A stretch of 64,000 nucleotides of DNA from Oegoconia quadripuncta (GCA_949316235.1 OX438743.1:33697242-33761241); one strand, 5' to 3'; counted from the first letter of the stretch, positions 46,983 to 58,736 are shown. Notes: generated by a model not told the origin, from the letters alone. Program-made: numbers and translations.

Positions 46983-47192
46983 TGGAGCGAGCGTCGGTGG
47001 CTCAGCGGTTAACACGCGGTGTCACAATTTGGGAGGTCCGGGTTCGATTCCCAGGCAGGTCATGTACCAATGAGTTTTTAAATTTAATTACTGTGCATTT
47101 ATTCGACTGCTCTTGAACGGTGAAGGAAAACATCGTGGCGGACTATGGCCCATACCCCTGCAGTGGGATGTTTACGGACTGATGATGAATGA
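46983..47192 (+). repeat. tRNA-headed SINE with RTE-like tail
   Basis: The head 'gagcgtcggtggctcagcgg' is followed by the B box 'gggttcgattcccaggcagg', 'gtaccaatgagtttttaaat', 'tgaacggtgaaggaaaacat', and the tail 'gtgggatgtttacggactga' + 'tgatga'. It is the best preserved head of this family in the window, with one internal deletion before the tail. Confidence 0.8.
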
Positions 47193-47751
47193 CGAACTAT
47201 TGTTGTTGTAAGTATCTTGTTGTAAGTTGTAAGATCTTCAATAGGTGCTGCGGTATGGAATATACGAGGTGCTGCCGTGGCCGTGCCAGGAAGAGCGCTC
47301 TTTTTGGCACAGACACCAACACACCCCTATATGTTCTAAACGGGGCGGACCGACAAATTCAGATATGTTGTGACTTTTGACAAATTATCGACTAATTTTC
47401 TAGTCAGATTTCAAGTTGTAGGTAATGCTGGCCGTGCTAAGATGAGCCAATGAAATGTAATTTAGAGTAAAAGACTATTCGAGCTAATCAATGACCGATG
47501 TAATGAAGTTCCTTATTATGATCTTACATTCTGCGTACAGTGTTAGGGGAAATGAAATTCATTGAAATGAAACAGTTACGGATTCTTAATCAAAACCAAT
47601 TGGGTGCTTCTCGAGTTTGCCACGAGTTCTTTGCACGAGTGAAAGAATAAATCTGAATTCATATTGTTAATTTCAAAACCCTCCCCGAATTAGTATCTGT
47701 ACCTACGTACCAAACTTATTTGTGGCTAACTTCTTAGATCATCTACGTAAA

Positions 47752-47901
47752 GGGCCGTATTAATAAATCGATCTTGAGATTGAGATCGCGTCTCAGTCTC
47801 AATACTATTTTTTTTCATACCCACTGTTTTAATATGCAACAGATTCTCATAAGTCAACTTTGGGTCATCTCAATCTTGAGAACGGTTTATTAATACAGGC
47901 C
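47752..47901. mobile_element. MITE with GGGCCGTATTAATAAA inverted ends, copy 1
   Basis: The left end gggccgtattaataaatcg and the right end, read in reverse, ggcctgtattaataaaccgt are imperfect terminal inverted repeats of about 34 bp; 'cttgagattgagat' continues both arms. A second copy is at 61900-62043. Both are followed by TAA on the right, compatible with the TWA target preference of PIF/Harbinger elements, but the left flank does not prove a duplication. Confidence 0.7.
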
Positions 47902-48954
47902 TAAGTAAAAGCAGCCCGTTGAGCATAAAAAAAAAGTTACCTGCATGATACATGATGATACCTACCTATTTAAGTTTGTTAGATAATTACTTTAGAATGT
48001 TTGCAGTGGTGATATTTATGCACGGAACCCACAGGGCTTATACTGACGCTCATTAGTACGTGATAGTTATCATTTAAATATCAATTTAAATCTAAGTGTT
48101 AGAAAAGCTGCATTTATCTGTCACAATTTTCTTACCAGACAAACCACCCAATAAAATGATAACTATCACCTAGGCACCTATCTTGTATTGAAATAAATGT
48201 TTGAAGTTTGGTTAAAATGACCCATAGCACAGATTACTAATAAGTTACTAAAGTAACCCATAGACCAATGATCCGATGAAGTTCGATTTTGAATGACGTC
48301 GTACAAATTCCTTCCCGTAAAGAGTCCTAACGAGACGTCTTTGTACCTATTCATAGGATAAACTTAGTTATAGATATTAGATACTTAGTAAAGTTAGGGT
48401 AAGTTGAGTACGATTACTTGTAGCTGCATACGACTTCTCACGTATATTGAAGTACCCACCTCGGGAGTTGTTTTGACAACGGAATGGAAAGTATCATAGT
48501 AGGTACAGTATCTATATTCTATAGTTATTTTTCACATGTAGGTATATGTCATACATAGGCACAATAAAAGCCTACGTAGTCCTCACGCGCAGCAAGCAGC
48601 AGATTACCATGTCAAAAGAATTTACGACCTTCCGTGTTTACACGCTTTTGCCACCCGCGCTATAAACGCCGAAAAATCCCGCAAACTTTATTATTGTGAA
48701 TCCATACAACACTAGACGAGGTTGAAAGCCGCTTGTCGCCGTTGAATATCCAGCGCAACTTTGTTATAAAACGAAATGCGTAGCTTAAAAGTTAGGCCTT
48801 TTTATAGGTACAACCATCTGTTTCAAAACTCTACGAGTAAAATATATAAAATCTGGTCAGGATAATATTTGTGAAGTTATTGTTACACATATACCTACAA
48901 AGTCAATCTACAATTTTATACAAATGCTTTGATACATGAGTAGGTATTTTTTTT
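47902..48954. other. No gene seen
   Basis: No recognisable domain, no splice pairing and no repeat that I can name. Confidence 0.4.
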
Positions 48955-49287
48955 ATTTTTTTTTTATGAACAAAGGGTTGGTACTTGACTCAATCACATC
49001 TGATGTTAAGTGAAGATGAGGTCGATGGTGGAAGCGTACTCACCCGGAAACCCCAACACATTTGGGGGACTGGCTATCTCTGACAATCGGAATACAACTC
49101 TGCTATTAACATTGCTGCTTGGGGGCAGATTTAGATAAGATGGTGGTAGTTAGCCAGGCGGGACATTTAAAATGCCCTACCACCAACCAAATCGAGTACT
49201 TAAGCATGTACCCCGCTGGGGATCGAACCCGCGACCTCTGAATCGTAAACCCAATGTTGTTTACATTGAGCCACGGAGGTATGTAGG
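48955..49287 (-). repeat. SINE type 3, near full length
   Basis: Read on the - strand: the head 'cctccgtggctcaatgtaaa', 'tcagaggtcgcgggttcgat' (B box) 'ccccagcgggg', body 'tggttggtggtagggcattt', 'taaatctgcccccaagcagc', 'ccaaatgtgttggggtttcc', tail 'tcttcacttaacatcagatg' and an A-rich end. It serves as the reference copy for the family in this window. Confidence 0.8.
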
Positions 49288-49875
49288 TAAATGTAATGGA
49301 ACCAATCAAGACGCTGTTTCAGTCATCATATTATTATAGTTATCTGTACGTGCATTATCATATGGATAGATTCAATGGTTATGAAATTTGCCATTAGTCA
49401 CTTTATATTATGCAAAATCTATCGCCTATTGCACCACAAAAACACGGACCAGTATGACAACGGAGATTACGTAACAAAACTGCATTTTTTGTATATCTAG
49501 TATGGACATCCAATTAAGACATCGACAAATTGTCCATAGTTGGGTTAAGGCACTTTGATGGATCCAATCAAACCTATTCATTGCTTGAATTACAATGGTA
49601 TTTTATTCCTTTCGAACAAGTTATATTTAGACTACAAAACTATCGTGTTATACAATTAATATAGCAAAATTATAACATCATTTACACATAGAGGAATAAA
49701 TCTTCAAAAAAAGTAAAAATTACAAGAAATGCAAAAGCAAATAAAGCAAATAAAATATCGATATAACACAAAATAGGTATAGCCATCTGTTGATCACAGT
49801 AATATGACTTCCAAAATTTAAAATAATAACTAAACTCATTTCCATCTCGATCTTCAATCGTTCAATTTGTAGGTA

Positions 49876-50080
49876 GGCAATCTTTGACTTAATAATAAAT
49901 AAAATATCTTTGGACTTTCACACATCGCCATCTAGTTCTATATTAAGCAACTATGCTTGTATTATGGACACTAGAATACGAATATTTGGAAATTAAATGA
50001 AAAACATCCACAACTCGCGGACATCGTACCAACATAAATGCTTCTAGCAGGATTCGAACCCGCGACCTTTATACATGTTA
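49876..50080 (-). repeat. tRNA-derived SINE (type 1), shortened
   Basis: The + strand has 'cacacatcgccatctagttc', 'aagcaactatgcttgtatta' and 'caggattcgaacccgcgacc'. The middle of the body is deleted relative to 6437. Confidence 0.7.
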
Positions 50081-50580
50081 TTAGTAGTCATTTACACTGT
50101 CCATAATGTTGCAACAAACGGGTTGAACAAATCAGTTCAAATCTTGCATATGTTTGCCTCACTAAGGTAACTTGGTACAATAAAAGGTTGAGATCCAAAC
50201 AAAATCCTTTCATCACAAAAGGTCTGATTGTTTCAAACGTTATATATAATTGGCCACGTATACAAGCATCTTCACTCCCACTATCAACAGAAATGTAAGT
50301 AAACACAACACCCTTGAAAGGGTTCGGGCGTTCCCTAAGTGTGGAAGGAATAAAACAAAATGAGCTTTTGCTATTGATCCAAGAGGAGCGTGCACTTTAT
50401 GTTTGGTGAACCTGCGAATATGAATGAGGTTCAATGTTCTGGATAGGAAAATTATCCGACGATAAAAGTAAATTATAATACTAGAAACCCTTTTTCCTCT
50501 CCCATTGTTTTAGATAATCAGATTGAATTAGTGTATAGAACAGTTTCATAGTGTAACAATGTTAATTCATAAATTATTTT

Positions 50581-50880
50581 CATCATCAGACCGTAAACAT
50601 TCCACTGCAAGGATATCCCTCGTAATGAGGGAGTATGGGCCGTAGTCCACCACGCTGGTCCAATGCTGGTTGGGGACTTCACATGCTTTCGAATTTTTAT
50701 TTCTCAGGCATGCCGGTTTCCTCACGCTGTTTTCCTTCACCGTTTAGGAGCAGTCGGATAAATGCACATAAGTAATGAAATTAAAAAATCATTGGTACAC
50801 ATGGCCTGCCTAGGAATCGAACGCGGACCTCCCAAATTGGGAGACCGCGTCTTCACTGCTGAGCCACCGACGCTCACTTT
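50581..50880 (-). repeat. tRNA-headed SINE with RTE-like tail, full length
   Basis: On the - strand it starts 'gagcgtcggtggctcagcag' and continues through a B-box region and 'gtaccaatgatttttta'-type sequence. It then has 'ggcatgcctgagaaataaaa' and 'gtgaagtccccaaccagcat', and ends 'gcagtggaatgtttacggtc' 'tgatgatg'. The T-rich stretch at 50878-50897 adjoins the head, not the tail. The ORF at 50762-50965 is a shadow. Confidence 0.8.
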
Positions 50881-51380
50881 TTTTTTTATTTATTTAGCGC
50901 CGGCTTTTTGGGCAGACATTGGATTGCTACTGATGCCGATGGCCGATGATAAATTGAACATTTAGAAAAGTACCTAATAAAGGCCGTGATAAGTCGCAGG
51001 ATGCTGCTACTTTTAACTGGACGCTCTGGAAATCTACGGAGAATCCTTTTTGTAAATAAATCTTTGTTACTTTTTAGATTTACATAAATACGAAGCCGCG
51101 TAATCTAAGTGAACTCATTATTTACAGTTTCATAGTATAGCGTTCGAGTGTAGATTATAAACCTGTAATCGAGTTGTCTACCAACTGAAAAATTTGACGA
51201 CGATTGATGACTCCAGAACTAACCACGATAAAAGAGTGTTTTGTTGTCTATAATTTTTTGGGTGGTTTTTATAATTGCATGGTAATAGTTTGTCAAAATT
51301 GTTATTCAAAAATACACTCTACAATGCATCACATACAAAATTCGCAAACGTTCGCTTCAGAGAACAAATTTTACAATTAG

Positions 51381-51644
51381 AGCAGTGTTAAGCGCAGCCA
51401 GAAGGCTCGTTTGGAGCTGAAGATATTCACACAGAGCCTTTGCAGCAAACCAAGGAACCAAGGAATCTGTAATATTACGCCCTCTATAATTATTCCACTT
51501 TTAGTTTTAATTTTAGAATTTGCTATGAATTTGATATTTAAATTCACAACTATACACCCCCAGGCTTCTACAATACTTTCCATGGTGATCAAAGTTTTGA
51601 AAACTTCTATTGGCTGGAGGCTTACAATAACACAATGCTTTTAA
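51381..51644 (+). pseudogene. Candidate receptor-like exon, unassigned
   Basis: After a plausible 3' splice site (tttacaattag, ending 51380) an open stretch reads SSVKRSQKARLELKIF, then SLCSKPRNQGICNITPS and a hydrophobic run IIIPLLVLILEFAMNLIF. The order resembles the last transmembrane exon of insect gustatory receptors. However, the family's TYhhhhhQF signature is absent and the frame runs on about 30 codons too far. It is equally likely to be chance. Confidence 0.2.
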
Positions 51645-52374
51645 TTTCACTAAACGTATTTGAGTATAGGTAAAAATATACTATTTCAGTGACAAAGTAT
51701 ATCAACCAACGAAACCGTAAAGTACCAACACAATTCGGAAACTTTATTACTTACTCTACATAACAATGTGGGGAAGGTAAGGCCGGAAGGTAATGCTGTA
51801 CAGGCACATAACATTACAAAATTAAAAATGCTGTCAGACATGTTTTCCCAGCGAACCGTGGGGCATTAAGTAAATATTCCTGTAATTGCGTTGTCTAAAA
51901 AATTCGGAGATAAATTTTTTGGCCGCGAGCCGGGGCCGCATACAAAATGAGCTACACAGGGATTATTATTTGCGTAGCTGACATCCTAATTAACGTGACT
52001 TTTTCTTTGTCCGCCTAGTAGAATAATGCCTCCACAGATAATGGACGGAGGCGCAAGTTGAGTAAACAAAATAAATTAATACCTACTTTCAACGCAAATT
52101 AGCTACAAACTAGAGATGGTCCTATTTTACTTTAATTTCCTCAACTTTAAACTTTGTCAGTTTCAACTTTCCGAGCGGACAAAGAAGTTGAAGTGATAAT
52201 TTTGAAACAAATTCAAAGCTCGTAGAACAATTAAACCGCTTAAATGTCAAATGGAAAAGCTGGACTAAGTTTGGGAGCAAAAGTCTAAGTCAAAGACGGA
52301 TATTCTCTCACCAGAGCTTGAGTAGATACGATAATGTTGTTCCGTTAAATATTGTAATGTAACTATTTTCTTTT

Positions 52375-53092
52375 AACCGGTTACCGCGTGACCTCAATCA
52401 CATTTGATGTTAAGTGAAGATGAGGCCGAAGGTGGAAGCGCGCTCACGTAAAACCCCCCTACTTATGCTATCAACAACACTGCTACTTGACGGTAGACTT
52501 CAATATTATAGGGTCTGTAGTTAAAAGTGATACCTATAGGTTTGTCGTCGTATTGGTGAAACTTACGAAGATGAAAGGTTCTGTCGGCGTAACGTCCATA
52601 GGTGAACGGCTCTGGGGGTCTACTCTCTAACGAAAATAGTTTCGGACGGCCGCAACTTCGGACTTTTTCTTTTGTTAAGAATCGTTTATTTGCATAACTT
52701 CAGACGGTCCTTACGTCCCGTATTAACTTGTGATGTCCAACTATATCTATACAACGAAAGTAAAATAATGACGATTGGTTTATATTGACACAGCAAACTG
52801 CTAAAGAAAAAAAATCGAAGTTACGGCCGTCCGAAGCTATTTTCGTTAGAGAGTAGACCCCCTGCTATGAAAACAGAAATAAATGACTCGTCCTGTCGAC
52901 GAATAGTCCAATGGCAAATCGGTCGTAGGACAACGGTTGCGGAATCATAAGATAGTGGTCTGGCCAGATGGAAATTAAAAAAAAACCACCAACCAAACCG
53001 AGTACTAAACATGGCCCTCCTGGGAATCGCATCCGTAATCTCCGTTTTGCAAACTTTATGTTGTTATTGAGCCACGGAGGTTGTTAAAATTT
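52375..53092 (-). repeat. SINE type 3 interrupted by inserted DNA
   Basis: The tail part lies at 52375-52515 ('cctcaatcacatttgatgtt', 'gaagatgaggccgaaggtgg'). The head part lies at 52955-53090 ('accaccaaccaaaccgagta', 'ttgagccacggaggttg'). About 430 bases between them are foreign and contain the inverted-repeat element at 52614-52862. Confidence 0.7.
52614..52862. mobile_element. Non-autonomous DNA transposon with 47-bp inverted ends
   Basis: The left end is 52614-52660 (gggggtctactctctaacga...). The right end is 52816-52862, its reverse complement with two mismatches over 47 bases. The element is 249 bp with no ORF. If the ends are GGGGTC...GACCCC, the flanks on both sides are CTG, a possible 3-bp target duplication. 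It lies within a split SINE, so it is younger than that SINE. Confidence 0.75.
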
Positions 53093-54059
53093 AAATTATA
53101 AATAAATTTGAGATAAGATTAAGTTCCTCTTTTATAAGGAAATTCTTATCCAACTGAGTACATATTGTGGTTTCTGCCACGTAAAAAAAAGAACCAATCT
53201 GTGTGAAAACGTAAACCGTGCATGTTGTTTCAAACATAAAATTTGGGATATCTCTAACACCACACTTAGGACAGGTAGTGATGTTATGTAGGCAGGTATG
53301 TTATAAATAAATATATATTTTTTATAAATACTATATAGGTACTTACATAAAAACGACCAATCTATGGACGATCCACTATGATCTGCATATGATGATTTAC
53401 ATAGCCCCCCGCGATAATCAAGCCATAATTTCAAATTATTGACAAAACTCACAGAATAACCAATTTAATAAAATTAATTCCATAGAGTTCAAGGAAAATC
53501 CGTTTGTGTAGTTTGGTATCTACGTCTTTCCAGAATCAGTGGAAGCGATAAATTACCAATCAAGGTGATTTTACAATGGCGACCGTTGCCTTTACTGTAG
53601 AAGGTAAACTTGGTTGAATTTGAGCCAAGTTTCACCAGACTATGAAATATTCTGTTAGTTCTATTCATCCCTCTTATGTAAAGTGCACTTACTTGCACAA
53701 ATTGAGCCAGAGAAACCATTACACAGGTTCGCTCGCAGGCGATTTCACTCGTTGTTACCATTCAACTGGAAAAGTGCTATAAATTTGTGTTGTAGGAATT
53801 TTATTTTATTGAACAATAGGCAACGACACATTGTTGTAACTGACTCGACAGATCATACAAGTTTCAATAAGGGTTAGGTAACCCAGGCACCTGGGATACG
53901 ATTATTGATCTGAAACAATTTCACGTTCTTCGGTTCGGATTTTGCCAATTTCATCAAAAAGTTGAATTAAACAAATTTTATAAAAGAAAAACGCAAAATA
54001 TTTTCTACAAGAACATAAATCACGCTAAAAAGTCGTATACACCTAAGTTAAAAAGATTC
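53093..54059. other. No gene recognised
   Basis: Two - strand ORFs of 90 and 106 codons (53132-53452, 53489-53761) overlap weaker ORFs on the + strand. They show no domain, signal peptide or splice pairing that I can defend. Confidence 0.35.
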
Positions 54060-54300
54060 AACCCGTACGTAATTAACATACCGAATATTCGCACTAAGCG
54101 GTTCGATAGCCAGGCCAACTCCCTTCCGGCATCAGTTTTTTTCTGAATCCTACAACCTTGGGATCTTCAAGAGTAGGGTCAATAGGCATCTACTGAGAAC
54201 GCGTGCTTCATCTTCGGCCACATTGTCACTTTCCATCAGGTGAAATTGTGGTCAAACGCGTATCCAGTTAATCATAAAAAAATTATAAAACGAAACGTAA
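54060..54300 (+). repeat. Non-LTR retrotransposon 3' end
   Basis: The coding tail reads SESYNLGIFKSRVNRHLLR, followed by 'catcttcggccacattgtca', 'tttccatcaggtgaaattgt' and an A-rich end. The copy is 5'-truncated. Related copies are at 26160, 54610 and 61735. Confidence 0.7.
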
Positions 54301-54423
54301 CGCAATATACTAAGCAAGTCACAACTTTTAATGGAACGAATATTCGGGATTGAAAACGAGTGGGTAGTCCCACTCGACGGGAATGAATCGCATGTAGATC
54401 TGTCGGAAAATGTCGCATTTTTA

Positions 54424-54578
54424 CAGCCTCCGTGACTCAATGCAAACAAACATAAGATTAACATGACGGTTGTTTGAGATAAGATCGCCAGTCCTCCAAA
54501 TAGTTAGAGGTTACGGGTCATCTTCACGTAACATCAGGTATGATTGAGTTTAGACCCGTTGTGAATAAAAAAAAACGC
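54424..54578 (+). repeat. SINE type 3, internally deleted, with polyA-like end
   Basis: The head 'cctccgtgactcaatgcaaa' jumps to 'gagataagatcgccagtcct' and the tail 'tcacgtaacatcaggtatga', ending in an A-run at 54569-54577. It lies between two LINE 3' ends. Confidence 0.65.
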
Positions 54579-54609
54579 TTCGAATTACTTAATTACATAA
54601 TCTTATTCC

Positions 54610-54890
54610 ACCATCGCCATTTCATCTTCGGACTACTAGGCGTGGGCAGGGATTCCACTCGTACATTCTTACTAAGCGGTTTGACTCTTTCATAATGCGA
54701 ACAGCCAAGGCATGGAACTCCCTTCCGGCGTCAGTCTTTGCTGAATCTTACAACCTTGGGATCTTCAAGAGCAAGGTGAATAGGCATCTACTATCGCGTG
54801 CTTCATCCTCGACCACATCATCACTTTTTCATCAGGTGAAATGTGTATAAAAAAAACGTGTATTGAGTCAATCATAAAAAAAAATATCTA
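54610..54890 (+). repeat. Non-LTR retrotransposon 3' end
   Basis: It reads AWNSLPASVFAESYNLGIFK, then SKVNRHLLS, followed by 'cttcatcctcgaccacatca' and an A-rich end. It is the same LINE family as 54060 and somewhat longer at its 5' side. Confidence 0.7.
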
Positions 54891-55013
54891 ACCATATGTC
54901 TACAGGCATTGCCTCGTTTGGAACTGGATCATTGGGTATAAGTCTCCAAAATATTTATTTGTTATTTACTAGCGTAATAGCTTTATCGCAGATATGCTTA
55001 ATTTGTTTATCCC

Positions 55014-55132
55014 GCTAGAACTACTCACTTTATATATTCTACCTATATACCAAATTTTATCCAATCTGTTCATCTGATTGAGCAACAAACAAAGAAACAT
55101 CCAAATTTTCGCATTTATAATTTATTGTGTAC
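55014..55132 (+). repeat. Lep1/Helitron-like repeat, 3' part
   Basis: The sequence 'taccaaattttatccaatct' is followed by 'gttcatctgattgagcaaca' and 'aaattttcgcatttataatt'. The 5' CCGCGACTTCGTCCGCG head is missing. Confidence 0.6.
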
Positions 55133-55737
55133 TGTACTTTATTCGGTGTTCGATTTGTTCCCGTAACGCTTTTGCGCGACAGTCTGCTCAAGATAATTTT
55201 TTTCATTACTAAAAAGACGGATATTTTACAAGATATAGAAGAGGGTTGATTGCTTGAAAAATAAAATATTAAAAGAAGTCGTTACATAGGACGTCAAATG
55301 GAAATTGGTCCTTTGAAAAGACTACCCTCATAAAATTTTATATGAGAACTTCACATACATTGTGGACAAAAGACAGTATTATGGACAATCTATGTCATCA
55401 TGAAATCGGAACTTTTCTTCTCATCATTGCCTTCAAAATGTAGGTATATAAATTTTGATGTCACATATTCCATTCGTGTAATTTAGTTGTTAAATTAGAC
55501 ATAATAAACTTAAAATGCTAAAATTAATTCATCCTAACATCGAGTGAACGCAAGTTACATGATGTGATTGACAATAATTGTGATCACTGTTAGAAATAAG
55601 AATAATTTACTAGGTACAGAAATAAAAATGCTAAAAACAAAATTGCAGTGATAGCTACTATACCTACTTACTCGTAGTTACAAATTGTAGCGTAGCTTTA
55701 AAATCCCACCTCCAAACCGACGGTATATTATAAATAA

Positions 55738-55985
55738 AGGGTGAAATTTAATTCGTGTTCCACTTCTTATTTACTGGTGATTCCACTTCTTATTATGAAC
55801 AACTTTCCACTAGGAAATTGTTGGACTTCCATAATAGAGGTGGTTTCAGAATGGTTTACTTTGTATGGGTAATCGAAAATTTTTTGATCGATACGACTAT
55901 GATTCCTTGGGGAAAGTTGTTCGTAATCAAGAGTGGCGTCACGGCAATGGGAATTATACACGAATTCAAAATCACCCTGTATATT
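55738..55985. mobile_element. Foldback element with ~75-bp imperfect inverted ends
   Basis: The left arm begins agggtgaaatttaattcgtg and continues to 'aacaactttccactaggaa'. The right arm read in reverse is agggtgattttgaattcgtg ... 'aacaactttccccaaggaa'. The arms cover most of the 248 bp. A half copy is at 3914-4020. The + and - strand ORFs over it (55755-56024) are mirror images produced by the fold and are not genes. Confidence 0.7.
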
Positions 55986-56434
55986 GTTATACTCTAAATA
56001 GAATAGAAGTACAGTAAACATCAAAATCTACTAAGATAAGAAGTGAAGAAATTTATTAAGATTTTTTTTATTTCGATTCGGGTTTCGCGCGTGCAAAATG
56101 TTATTGTAATAAATTTTCAAAACATAAATTAACTGCTAACTTTAACAATATATGTTCATATTTATGAAGTAATTTATAAGTATGATAATTACTTGTATTA
56201 CCATTATAATCAAAATTTTATTGATGAAACCTGTAACAAAATAAATTTAACCAACTAGGGAGTACCTAAATAAAATAACGAATTAGATAAAATAAGAATA
56301 CTTCACTTTAACTACTTTGTAAAATTTGTATGTTTTGTAAAATTGTTCTCTATTTTTAAGTCATTATTTACATTTGGATCATTGCTTAATTTACTTACAC
56401 ATCTGACTACGGAAAATTAATCAGCCCTCGTAGC

Positions 56435-56560
56435 ATGACAGTGTTTGTCGCGTGCGACGCGACAAGAGAGTGGGATAGTTGTATATTTCGTTCAAGCGAA
56501 TGAGCAGGACAAACACTATCTCGCACGAGAATAAACGTTTATCGCTCCTGTCATGCTCCT
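56435..56560. mobile_element. Small inverted-repeat element (agcatgacag ends)
   Basis: The left end 'cgtagcatgacagtgtttgt' and the right end (reverse) 'aggagcatgacaggagcgat' share agcatgacag. Inner blocks 'gtttgtcgcgtgcg' and 'gtttgtcctgctc' also mirror partly. A related piece is at 21758. Confidence 0.5.
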
Positions 56561-57944
56561 AGTGCTGCTGTGGATGCTCTACGAAGATATTTTATGATAC
56601 CATCAACCGTCAAATATTCCATGTATATGTAATTATATTCCGAAATGGCCATATATACGAATATGTAACCCGTATGTTGAATCTTAATTCAAGTTTATGG
56701 AAACTGTTTCGTTCAACTGACTTTTCTACATGATTGTAAAAATTTCCAGACAAATGAACCAGACTAAACTTGATGTTTCTAAACGGATTACAAGCCAAAC
56801 GAAATAATGTTGAGGTTAGGGTTGCATATGACCTGCGTTAGCCGCATTTGATAAGCATTTTAAGGTTTAGATAGATAGATAAATCTTTTATTTGTTACTT
56901 CAATCACACACATAAATAAAGTTTAAAGAGTATTTCTTATATTATAAGTTGTAACAGTTGTATTTAATTTTTGTTTTTATTTTTATTACTGTGAAATAAG
57001 GCTACATTTCGTAAGATTAACACCAAGCAGAATGATTGTTGCGTCGAACATTTTTGTATGTGTTTCTGTTATATGCAAATAAACGCTTTATCTATCTATC
57101 TATCTTAAAAAGAACTTAAAAGGTAAGTACTAGATACAGAAGTGTACTGCAGTAGGAATTACTTCAATCAATTCAATCAATTCTTTAGCTTTTGGCAACT
57201 CTTAGAATTTTGCCATAGGAATTACTTACTTTAGACAGGCGTACAGCCGGGTATTTGTTTGAGACACGCATTTTTCAATTAGGGCAAATTTTTGATAACG
57301 GATATTCGAAAAGTAGGTATATACCATCTCAGCAAAATGATTTTATGTAGGTCTTATATGTATTTCACTAAATATGCATTAAAATTTAAATTCAAGTATT
57401 TTTTTTTACACAGCTTTTTACTTTAGATAGGCATTCCTCTGGAAAATCTGGCATTTTAGGCACCCTACACAATTCGGTGCTGGTAGCCCTAGTTGAGTTT
57501 ACCCTCGTTGGTTGTATAAAATGTTTTCAATGTATTTATAAATTGGTTACTAACATTGGATATTACTGGGAAAATTTATAAATTTTCTCGAATTTAGTGA
57601 ATGTAAATCGACGATTTGTAATCATTCACATGAGTATTTCACTATATGAAAACGATGTGAACGAGGTAGGTGAATGGGCATGTCAATATGAAGTTAAAAG
57701 GTTTTTGGTAGGGTACCTATTCAGGGATATTTTGCGCATTCACGCATAATTTAACTTGAAACGCAACGAAATATCCATTAATTTTGAAGATGGCCGTTTT
57801 CCGGCACAGTGAGCACCAAGACGTTGAGACTTTTACGTGGCCATTTCGTATAAAAGATATTTTTATATCTTGATCAAACGAGTTCTTTCTAATCAATGTA
57901 TATACACACATAAACAAAATACTGACTGCACGAATTGACTAGAC
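56561..57944. other. No gene seen; (TATC)n microsatellite
   Basis: A tctatctatctatctt run ends near 57107 after 'tatgcaaataaacgcttta', which looks like a retroelement tail. The - strand ORFs at 56610-56798 and 57717-57917 have no recognisable domain. Confidence 0.4.
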
Positions 57945-58276
57945 CTCTATGGAAGCTCTCGTGGATCGCATTCGCTATTCATTTTCGATTAACGAAGTTA
58001 AGTAATGTCTGGCGCGGTCAGTCTTAGATGGGTGAAATTTTAATAAGAGTGCTTCGGAGATAGTCGGTTCCAGTTGCTTTCAATAGAAGGCAGTCATTAA
58101 GCAAAGTCGGTGGCCTACAGGAGCGTCTTAAAATACTGACTATCAGGTGGCCCCTAGTCCGACAAAAATCCGCCACTCCACACTGGGCTGGCGTGGTGGA
58201 TTATGGCCCATACCCTCTCCCAGTGAGAGGAGGCTGTGCCCCAATAGTGGGGACGTGTAAGGCTGATGATGATGAT
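57945..58276 (+). repeat. 5S rRNA-derived SINE, full length
   Basis: The head carries 'ttcgattaacgaagttaagt', 'aatgtctggcgcggtcagtc', 'ttagatgggtga', which aligns with the 5S rRNA internal control region (GATCACCGAAGTTAAGCAAC...GGTTAGTACTTGGATGGGTGA). A ~200-base body follows ('aaagtcggtggcctacagga', 'caggtggcccctagtccgac', 'ctgggctggcgtggtggatt'), then 'aatagtggggacgtgtaagg' and a (TGATGA) end. It is the best copy in the window. Confidence 0.8.
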
Positions 58277-58736
58277 CTTGCCTAATTTTATACCAAATTT
58301 TACATAATATGTAGTAATATTAAGAACATAATATTGTTATGTTATCAAACTATTATATATTGTACTAGCAGCTGCCCGCGACTTCGTCCGCGTAGACTAC
58401 ATGAATCAACACTTTATTACTTTCCCACGGGAATACATTCAGCAGAAAAATTACCATGTAGAGTTTATCGATATCGATTTTATGGTTTTAACCCCCATTT
58501 TACAACCCAGGGGGTTGTTTTTCGAAAAATCTCAAAACACGTATTAGCTTATTTGTTCCTAGGAGTACTCTTGCGAAGTTTCGAGTCGAAAATAGGTGAA
58601 ATGTCCAAGTTATACTGTTTCTTCATACAAACTTCCCACCCCTGTTTCACCCCCTTAAAGGGTGAATTTTGAAAAATCCTTTCTTAGTGCTCCCCTAGAC
58701 CTCGTAAGGAACCTACGTGCCAAATTTGGAAACTCT

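Noticed and set aside
50088..50434. Two overlapping - strand ORFs with a hydrophobic stretch, considered as a chemoreceptor exon
   Set aside because: The frames overlap, adjoin a SINE and show no family motif or consistent splice sites.
55755..56024. Pair of ORFs on opposite strands with similar peptides
   Set aside because: Mirror products of the inverted arms of a foldback element.
57985..58040. Possible functional 5S rRNA gene
   Set aside because: Only the internal control region is recognisable; the 5' and 3' parts of 5S rRNA are lost and the body is that of a SINE.
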